From NCBI RefSeq assembly GCF_000972385.1, contig NZ_JXTE01000006.1, forward strand, positions 152,075 through 216,074: a stretch of 64,000 bases of DNA, read 5' to 3'. The first letter of the stretch is position 1. Every line of letters begins with the position of its first letter. The notes beneath the pieces are model-generated. The model was not told where the DNA came from. It did not search any database and was given only the letters and a program-made list of their open reading frames with translations. This stretch comes from Streptomyces sp. WM6386. GTDB lineage: Bacteria > Actinomycetota > Actinomycetes > Streptomycetales > Streptomycetaceae. Of the stretch, positions 58,473-64,000 are shown one piece after another. A program made the position numbers and the translations under genes.

Positions 58473-59711
58473 ATGGCAGGCAACTCGGACCCGCTCACGC
58501 CGCGGGCCAAGATCGCCGTGACCGCCGGTAAGGCGGTCGCAGCGGCATCGCGCGCCGCGGGGCGCGGCAGCGGTTCGGTGATCGGCGGCCGGGTGGCGCT
58601 CAAGCTCGACCCCGACCTTCTCGCCCGGCTCGCCCAGAACCTGGACGTCGTCCTGGTGTCGGCGACCAACGGCAAGACCACGACCACCCGGCTCATCGCG
58701 GAGGCGCTGCGCGCCGCCGGGCCCGTCGTCTCCAACGCCCTCGGCGCCAACATGCCGGCCGGCATCACCTCGGCCCTCGCGGGCAGCTCAGAGGCGCGGT
58801 ACGGCGTGATCGAGGTCGACGAGAAGTACCTCGCCGGTGTCGCCCGCGACACCGACCCGAAGTGCATCGCCCTGCTCAACCTCTCCCGTGACCAGCTGGA
58901 CCGGGCCGCCGAGACCCGCATGCTCGCCGAGAACTGGCGCGAGGGACTGGCCGGCAGCAAGGCCGTCATCATCGCCAACGCCGACGACCCGCTCGTCGTG
59001 TGGGCGGCCTCCTCCTCCCCCAATGTGATCTGGGTCGCCGCGGGGCAGATGTGGAAGGACGACGCCTGGTCCTGCCCGTCCTGCGGTGGTGTGATGCAGC
59101 GGCCGGGCGACGACTGGTTCTGCGGTGAGTGCGGCTTCCGCCGGCCCACGCCGAGCTGGGCGCTGTCAGGGGACCATGTGCTCGACCCGCACGGCTCCGC
59201 GTGGCCCATCCATCTCCAGCTGCCCGGCCGCGCCAACAAGGCCAACGCCGCCTCCTCGGCCGCCGTCGCCGCCGTGTTCGGGGTACCGCCGCAGGTCGCC
59301 CTGGAACGCATGTACCAGGTACAGGCCGTGGCCGGACGCTACGACGTCGTGCAGTTCCAGGAGCGCGACCTGCGACTGCTGCTCGCGAAGAACCCCGCGG
59401 GCTGGCTCGAAACGTTCAGCCTGATCGATCCGCCGCCCACCCCGGTGATCCTCTCCGTGAACGCGCGCGGCGCCGACGGCACCGACACCTCCTGGCTGTG
59501 GGACGTCGACTACACGCGGCTGACGGGGCACCCGATCTGCGTCGTCGGCGACCGGAAGCTGGACCTCGCGGTGCGTCTCGAGGTCGCGAACCAGCACTTC
59601 CAGGTCTGCGAGAACCTCGACCAGGCCGTCCAGATGTGCCCGCCGGGCCGCATCGAGGTCATCGCGAACTACACCGCCTTCCAGGACCTGCGCCGCCGCG
59701 TCGGCAACTGA
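58473..59711 (+). CDS. murT: lipid II isoglutaminyl synthase subunit MurT
   Basis: A 412-aa Mur-ligase-like protein. The ATP loop is VSATNGKTTTTRLIAEAL (~66-83). The zinc ribbon is CPSCGGVMQ with WFCGECG (~203-225). The C-terminal DUF1727 follows (ETFSLIDPPPTPVILSVNAR). It works with GatD to amidate the D-glutamate of lipid II. ATG at 58473 after AAGGAGG. Directly followed by gatD after 18 bp. Confidence 0.95.
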   Translation: MAGNSDPLTPRAKIAVTAGKAVAAASRAAGRGSGSVIGGRVALKLDPDLLARLAQNLDVVLVSATNGKTTTTRLIAEALRAAGPVVSNALGANMPAGITSALAGSSEARYGVIEVDEKYLAGVARDTDPKCIALLNLSRDQLDRAAETRMLAENWREGLAGSKAVIIANADDPLVVWAASSSPNVIWVAAGQMWKDDAWSCPSCGGVMQRPGDDWFCGECGFRRPTPSWALSGDHVLDPHGSAWPIHLQLPGRANKANAASSAAVAAVFGVPPQVALERMYQVQAVAGRYDVVQFQERDLRLLLAKNPAGWLETFSLIDPPPTPVILSVNARGADGTDTSWLWDVDYTRLTGHPICVVGDRKLDLAVRLEVANQHFQVCENLDQAVQMCPPGRIEVIANYTAFQDLRRRVGN

Positions 59712-59729
59712 CACACTCAGGGGACTTTT

Positions 59730-60458
59730 GTGAGCGACAACCAGCTGCGGATCGTCTGGATCTATCCCGACCTGCTCAGCACGTACGGCGACCAGGGCAA
59801 CGTCCTGGTCGTGGAGCGCCGGGCGCGGCAGCGCGGCCTCGACGTGGCCCGTCTCGACGTACGCAGCGACCAGCCGATCCCGACCTCCGGGGACATCTAT
59901 CTCATCGGTGGCGGCGAGGACCGTCCGCAGCGGCTCGCGGCCGAGCGGCTGCGCCGGGACGGCGGACTGCACCGGGCCGTGGAGAACGGCGCGATCGTCT
60001 TCTCGGTGTGCGCCGGCTACCAGATCCTCGGCCACGAGTTCATCAACGACCTCGGCCAGCGGGAGCCCGGCCTCGGGCTGCTGGACGTGGTGTCGGTGCG
60101 CGGCGAGGGCGCGCGGTGCGTCGGTGACGTGCTCGGGGACATCGACCCGCGACTCGGTCTGCCCCCGCTGACCGGCTTCGAGAACCACCAGGGCATCACC
60201 CACCTCGGACCGACGGCCCGCCCGCTCGCCCGGGTCAAGTTCGGCAACGGCAACGGCACGGGCGACGGTACGGAGGGCGCGTACAACGACACCGTCTTCG
60301 GTACGTACATGCACGGCCCGGTGCTGGCGCGCAACCCGCTCATCGCCGACCTGCTGCTGAAGCTGGCGCTCGACGTGAACGCGCTGCCGCCCACCGACGA
60401 CCGGTGGTACGAGGCGCTGCGCACCGAGCGCATCGCCGCTGCCGAGCAGCCTGCCTGA
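59730..60458 (+). CDS. gatD: lipid II isoglutaminyl synthase glutaminase subunit GatD
   Basis: A 242-aa class I glutamine amidotransferase-like protein. The nucleophile Cys is in FSVCAGYQILG (~93) and the His in VFGTYMHGPVLARN near residue 195. It generates ammonia for MurT. GTG at 59730 follows GGGGAC. A Gly/Asn-rich insert GNGNGTGDGTEG precedes the His. The pair forms the peptidoglycan-modifying complex conserved in actinobacteria. Confidence 0.95.
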   Translation: MSDNQLRIVWIYPDLLSTYGDQGNVLVVERRARQRGLDVARLDVRSDQPIPTSGDIYLIGGGEDRPQRLAAERLRRDGGLHRAVENGAIVFSVCAGYQILGHEFINDLGQREPGLGLLDVVSVRGEGARCVGDVLGDIDPRLGLPPLTGFENHQGITHLGPTARPLARVKFGNGNGTGDGTEGAYNDTVFGTYMHGPVLARNPLIADLLLKLALDVNALPPTDDRWYEALRTERIAAAEQPA

Positions 60459-60649
60459 GCTGCGAGTTCACCTGCGCTCCAGGCGGCTTTTACCAGCCCG
60501 TCTGACGATGGGTCCGCACACCTGAGCGGGGTCGTCCAGCAGGCGGACGCACGGTACGGCCCCGCCCCCTCCTGCCGCTAGGGTGGCGGGGATCGAGCCG
60601 GACAGCGTGGTCCGGTCCCCGGCCCACGTTGAGAAGGTTGTTTCGGGCT

Positions 60650-61675
60650 ATGCGCATTGGTGTCCTCACGTCCGGCGGCGACTGCCCCGGCCTGAACGCC
60701 GTCATCCGGTCCGTCGTGCACCGTGCCGTCGTCGACCACGGCGACGAGGTCATCGGCTTCCGGGACGGCTGGAAGGGCCTTCTGGAGTGCGACTATCTCA
60801 AGCTCGACCTCGACGCGGTGGGTGGCATCCTGGCCCGCGGCGGCACCATCCTCGGCTCCTCCCGGGTCCAGCCCTCGCATCTGCGTGACGGGGTCGAGCG
60901 GGCCAGGGGGCATCTCCAGGACCTCGGTCTCGACGCGATCATCCCGATCGGCGGCGAGGGCACGCTGAAGGCGGCCCGGCTGATGTCGGATGCCGGTCTG
61001 CCCATCGTGGGCGTGCCCAAGACCATCGACAACGACATCGCGGTCACGGACGTCACCTTCGGCTTCGACACCGCCGTGGGGGTGGCCACGGAGGCCCTGG
61101 ACCGGCTCAAGACCACCGCCGAGTCGCACCAGCGGGTGCTCGTCGTCGAGGTCATGGGGCGGCACACCGGCTGGATCGCGCTGCACTCGGGCATGGCGGC
61201 CGGTGCGCACGCCATCGTCGTACCGGAACGGCCCTTCGACATCGAGGAGTTGGCCAAGCGGGTCGGCGAACGGTTCGAGGCGGGCAAGCGGTTCGCGATC
61301 GTCGTCGCCGCGGAGGGAGCCAAGCCGGCCGCCGGGTCCATGGAGTTCGACGAGGGCGCGAAGGACATCTACGGGCACGAGCGGTTCGCCGGGATCGCCC
61401 GTCAGCTCTCCATCGAGCTGGAGCAGCGGCTGGGGAAGGAAGCGCGGCCGGTCATCCTGGGGCATGTGCAGCGGGGCGGTACGCCGACCGCGTACGACCG
61501 GGTGCTGGCGACGCGATTCGGGTGGCATGCGGTCGAGGCCGTGCACCGTGGCGAGTTCGGTCACATGACCGCGCTGCAGGGGACGGACATCGTGATGGTG
61601 CCGCTGGCTGAGGCCGTGGAGACGCTGAAGACGGTTCCCGCGGAGCGCTATGAGGAAGCCGAGTGCGTCCTCTAG
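60650..61675 (+). CDS. pfkA: 6-phosphofructokinase
   Basis: A 341-aa ATP-type PFK: TSGGDCPGLNAVIR at the start, GGEGTLKAARLMSD (phosphate site), PKTIDNDIAVTDVTFG (substrate site with Asp base), EVMGRHTGWIAL and GHVQRGGTPTAYDR. Streptomyces have three pfkA genes; this position matches S. coelicolor pfkA3 (SCO1214, from memory). The ATG at 60650 follows GAAGG far upstream. It phosphorylates fructose-6-phosphate in glycolysis. Confidence 0.94.
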   Translation: MRIGVLTSGGDCPGLNAVIRSVVHRAVVDHGDEVIGFRDGWKGLLECDYLKLDLDAVGGILARGGTILGSSRVQPSHLRDGVERARGHLQDLGLDAIIPIGGEGTLKAARLMSDAGLPIVGVPKTIDNDIAVTDVTFGFDTAVGVATEALDRLKTTAESHQRVLVVEVMGRHTGWIALHSGMAAGAHAIVVPERPFDIEELAKRVGERFEAGKRFAIVVAAEGAKPAAGSMEFDEGAKDIYGHERFAGIARQLSIELEQRLGKEARPVILGHVQRGGTPTAYDRVLATRFGWHAVEAVHRGEFGHMTALQGTDIVMVPLAEAVETLKTVPAERYEEAECVL

Positions 61676-61700
61676 GACATTTCGCATGGAACTGAAGAGT

Positions 61701-61732
61701 CCGCCCCCGGCCGCAGCTGCGGCCGGGGGCGG
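61701..61732 (+). terminator. 32-bp perfect palindrome terminator after pfkA
   Basis: CCGCCCCCGGCCGCAG is followed directly by its exact complement, ending in TTCT. It is 25 bp beyond the pfkA stop. Confidence 0.85.
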
Positions 61733-61787
61733 TTCTAGTCTGTGACGGACAGACTTGCACAACCCCCACGAATCAGGAGCCGTCGGA

Positions 61788-62738
61788 ATGGATCACAGCG
61801 GGCACGGCATGACCATGGATCTGCCGCCGTTCACGCTGGGGCGGGGTCTTCAGTGGTCGGCCGACCCGTTCTTCCTCGTCGCCTGCCTCGTGGGGCTGGT
61901 GCTGTACGTGTGGGGGGTCGTGCGGCTCAGGCGGCGGGGGGACGCCTGGTCGGTGTGGCGGACCGTGTCGTATGTCGCCGGTGTGCTGTCCATCGGGCTG
62001 ATGATGTGCACCAAGCTGAACGACTACGGGATGGTCATGTTCAGCGTGCACATGGTGCAGCACATGATCATCAGCATGCTGTCGCCGATCCTCATCCTGC
62101 TCGGCGCCCCGATGACCCTGGCGCTGCGTGCGCTGCCGGTCGCGGGCAAGGGCCGCAAGGGGCCGCGTGAGCTGCTCCTCGCCCTGCTGCACAGCCGGTA
62201 CATGCGGATCATCACGCACCCGGCGTTCACCATCCCGCTCTTCATCGCGAGCCTGTACGCGCTGTACTTCACGCCCATCTTCGACTTCCTGATGGGCTCG
62301 AAGACGGGGCACGTCGCGATGATGGTGCACTTCCTCGCCGTAGGCGTGGTGTTCTTCTGGCCGATCATCGGTGTCGACCCCGGTCCCACCCGGCCCGGCT
62401 ATCTGATGCGGATGCTGGAGCTGTTCGCCGGCATGCCCTTCCACGCGTTCTTCGGGATCGCGCTGATGATGGCGTCCACCCCGATGGTCAAGACGTTCGA
62501 GAACCCGCCCGCCTCGCTCGGTATCGACGCGCTCTCCGACCAGAACGCCGCGGGCGGTATCGCCTGGGCGTTCAGCGAGATCCCGTCCGTGCTGGTGCTG
62601 ATCGCGCTGCTGTTCCAGTGGTACGGCTCCGAGCAGCGGCAGGCCAAGCGCAAGGACCGCGCCGCCGACCGGGACGGGGACAAGGAACTCGAGGCGTACA
62701 ACGCCTATTTGGCCTCACTCAACGCACAGGGTCGCTGA
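61788..62738 (+). CDS. CtaG-like cytochrome c oxidase assembly / copper membrane protein
   Basis: A 316-aa polytopic protein (about 7-8 helices). The N-terminal MDHSGHGMTMD is His/Met-rich, suited to copper. The transmembrane core (HMVQHMIISMLSPILILLGA, HFLAVGVVFFWPIIGVDP) carries conserved histidines of the caa3-type CtaG family (PF09678). C-terminal QAKRKDRAADRDGDKELEAY is cytosolic. It probably helps to insert copper into cytochrome oxidase. ATG at 61788 after CAGGAG. Confidence 0.88.
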   Translation: MDHSGHGMTMDLPPFTLGRGLQWSADPFFLVACLVGLVLYVWGVVRLRRRGDAWSVWRTVSYVAGVLSIGLMMCTKLNDYGMVMFSVHMVQHMIISMLSPILILLGAPMTLALRALPVAGKGRKGPRELLLALLHSRYMRIITHPAFTIPLFIASLYALYFTPIFDFLMGSKTGHVAMMVHFLAVGVVFFWPIIGVDPGPTRPGYLMRMLELFAGMPFHAFFGIALMMASTPMVKTFENPPASLGIDALSDQNAAGGIAWAFSEIPSVLVLIALLFQWYGSEQRQAKRKDRAADRDGDKELEAYNAYLASLNAQGR

Positions 62739-62839
62739 CACCTCTTTCCCCTCAGTCCGCTCTTTGTCCTCAATCCGGCGGGAATGCTTTTCCGTTCGTT
62801 AGCATGAAACGCGTTGGGGAACCGCCGGGGGGAGCGGTG

Positions 62840-64000
62840 ATGACGATTCGCGTTTTTCTGCAAAGGGCCGGGAAATCTTCGATCCACCGGATCGCGGTAC
62901 TGCTGGTCTGTGTACTGGCGCTCAGCGGGTGCGACCGCGAGACGCCTTTGACGCTGGTGAAGGCGATCGCCGCGGGCGTGCCCGCGCTCGATCCCTTCTT
63001 CGACGAGAACAGCGGGCTGGGGAAGGACGCGCAGGTCGCGTCGCGGCCCGTGCGGGGCAGTCTGCAGCAGGGCGACACGCCTGGTCTGTACGGGGGTTCG
63101 AAGCAGCCGACCGTCTGTGACGTCGACAAGCTCGAGCAATTCCTCACCGATCCCAGGAACGACCAGAAGGCACAGGCATGGGCGCGTGCCCTCAAAATCT
63201 CCACGGATCGGATACCGGACTATCTCGATCGGCTCACACCCGTCCTGTTGCGTCACGACACTCTCGTGAAGAACCACGACTACAAAAAGGGAAAGGCTGT
63301 TCCCTACGACTCCTTGCTCCAGGCCGGAATCGCGATTCTGGTCGATGCGCAGGGGCAGCCCTCCGTGAAGTGCTCGTGCGGAAATCCGCTGCGGCCCTTC
63401 GCTGGTGACACGAGCCGTATCTCGGTCACGTTCGAGGACGGGAACCAGGAGTGGAAGGGGTACGACCGTTCCTCCGTCGTCGCGGTGCGGCCCGCGCCCC
63501 GGCCCCTGGAGAAGATCGCCCTCGTCGACGTCGAGGACACCGACCGCGGTATCAACCGGCCGGTCGGCACCTCGGGAGCGAAGGACGCCGCGTTCGACAC
63601 CCGGGAGAAGCGCGCGGTGCCGAACCTCGCCGGGGCGACGTTCGGCCAGGCCCGACGCTCGCTGACCGACAAGGGGCTTGTGGTCGGCTATGGCAGCAAG
63701 GGGCTGCCGCCGGACGACGCCCAGGTCACGGCGACCGATCCGCCGGCCGGGACCGAGCTGGGGTTCGGGCAGTACGTCATGCTGAGCGTGGCCGGGGACT
63801 CCGGTTCCCCGGGCGGGACGGGCGGGTCCACGACCACTCCCCCGCCCACGACCACCACACCCCCGCAGTCGTCGAACTCCGAGCCGTCGACACCGGGCTC
63901 CGGCAGCGGCAGCGGCTCGCCCCCCCCGTCGTCCCCCCCCCCCTCGCCCGGCCCGCCCCCCAGCACCCCCCCCCCCCCGTCGAGCGGCAGCCCGTCACCA
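62840..64000 (+). CDS. lipoprotein with DUF6777-like and PASTA domains, 3' truncated by window edge
   Basis: The frame is open from ATG 62840 (after GGGGGAG) to the window end. A lipobox LALSGC places the lipidated Cys at residue 31. Residues ~45-230 resemble the uncharacterised DUF6777 region (QQGDTPGLYGGSKQPTVCDV, WARALKISTDRIPDYL). A PASTA domain follows (VPNLAGATFGQARRSLTDKG, then DPPAGTELGFG, ~257-315), likely binding peptidoglycan or beta-lactams. A Pro/Ser/Thr/Gly linker runs to the end. It is anchored outside the membrane. C-tracts near 63920-63980 could hide base errors. Confidence 0.75.
   Translation, partial: MTIRVFLQRAGKSSIHRIAVLLVCVLALSGCDRETPLTLVKAIAAGVPALDPFFDENSGLGKDAQVASRPVRGSLQQGDTPGLYGGSKQPTVCDVDKLEQFLTDPRNDQKAQAWARALKISTDRIPDYLDRLTPVLLRHDTLVKNHDYKKGKAVPYDSLLQAGIAILVDAQGQPSVKCSCGNPLRPFAGDTSRISVTFEDGNQEWKGYDRSSVVAVRPAPRPLEKIALVDVEDTDRGINRPVGTSGAKDAAFDTREKRAVPNLAGATFGQARRSLTDKGLVVGYGSKGLPPDDAQVTATDPPAGTELGFGQYVMLSVAGDSGSPGGTGGSTTTPPPTTTTPPQSSNSEPSTPGSGSGSGSPPPSSPPPSPGPPPSTPPPPSSGSPSP

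Noticed and set aside
63900..63985. possible frameshift in poly-C tracts of the lipoprotein gene
   Set aside because: The reading frame stays open and keeps the expected Pro/Ser linker to the window edge; no proof of error.

Overview
The window is chromosomal DNA from a high-GC actinomycete, almost certainly a Streptomyces. The evidence is codon third positions saturated with G/C, frequent GTG/TTG starts, GTGA/ATGA/TTGA translational coupling, a TTA (bldA-type) codon, MurT/GatD, a 1,3,6,8-tetrahydroxynaphthalene synthase operon and the short intergenic 'GTCGCGCAGTTCCCC' element common in this genus. No tRNA, rRNA, CRISPR array, transposase or integrase was recognised.

Layout. (1) 1-2463: end of a GAF-type regulator, then an ExaC-like aldehyde dehydrogenase closed by a strong hairpin terminator. 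(2) 2573-14584, all minus strand: a gene remnant, an HTH-nSTAND-WD40 signalling protein, a lectin-like exported protein with a long structured leader resembling a cobalamin riboswitch, a TPR protein paired with an HtpG-type Hsp90, and a helical-repeat protein. (3) 14907-30486, plus strand: a candidate biosynthetic gene cluster that I could not match to a known product. It has a LuxR regulator, a small secreted peptide, an Fe(II)/2OG oxygenase, a zinc dehydrogenase, an A-T-C NRPS, a FemAB/GNAT-like transferase and an MFS exporter in one tightly coupled operon. An unrecognised 584-aa protein, an ATP-grasp ligase, a gamma-glutamyl hydrolase-type amidotransferase, a nucleotidyltransferase, a SerC-like protein that has apparently lost its PLP lysine, and an NDK-like protein broken by a frameshift in a C-tract follow.

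(4) 30567-39767: methyltransferase, SpoIIE phosphatase, an overlooked 49-aa gene, a Pip/YhgE-type membrane protein, an alpha/beta hydrolase with an amber codon opposite an OhrR/MarR regulator, an AHSA1 protein, DUF779, a phosphodiester glycosidase, a 64-aa membrane protein and a GDPD-like phosphodiesterase. (5) 39939-43843: two acyl-CoA dehydrogenases and a quinone oxidoreductase in an overlapping operon, with an XRE-cupin regulator. (6) 43909-64000: a conserved Streptomyces block matching my memory of S. coelicolor SCO1202-SCO1215: TrxR-like protein, ATP-dependent DNA ligase, Nudix, SSADH, RppA-P450-cupin (flaviolin pathway), a MoxR/vWA-like module, acyl-CoA dehydrogenase with a divergent TetR, peptide deformylase, MurT-GatD, PfkA, CtaG-like protein and a PASTA lipoprotein that runs off the end.

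How they work together. In region 3 the likely logic is assembly of a small modified peptide or amino-acid derivative. The oxygenase and dehydrogenase make an unusual building block. The A domain (code close to proline-activating domains) loads it, and the terminal C domain passes it to a soluble acceptor. ATP-grasp and FemAB-like enzymes add further amide bonds, the GATase may remove a gamma-glutamyl group, and the MFS protein exports the product. The nucleotidyltransferase, SerC-like and NDK-like trio suggests a phosphoryl/nucleotidyl step. These roles are inference. A second link is a shared GCAAC-N6-GCAACGT motif upstream of both the ExaC-like dehydrogenase and the distant DUF779 gene, families that often sit side by side in other genomes.
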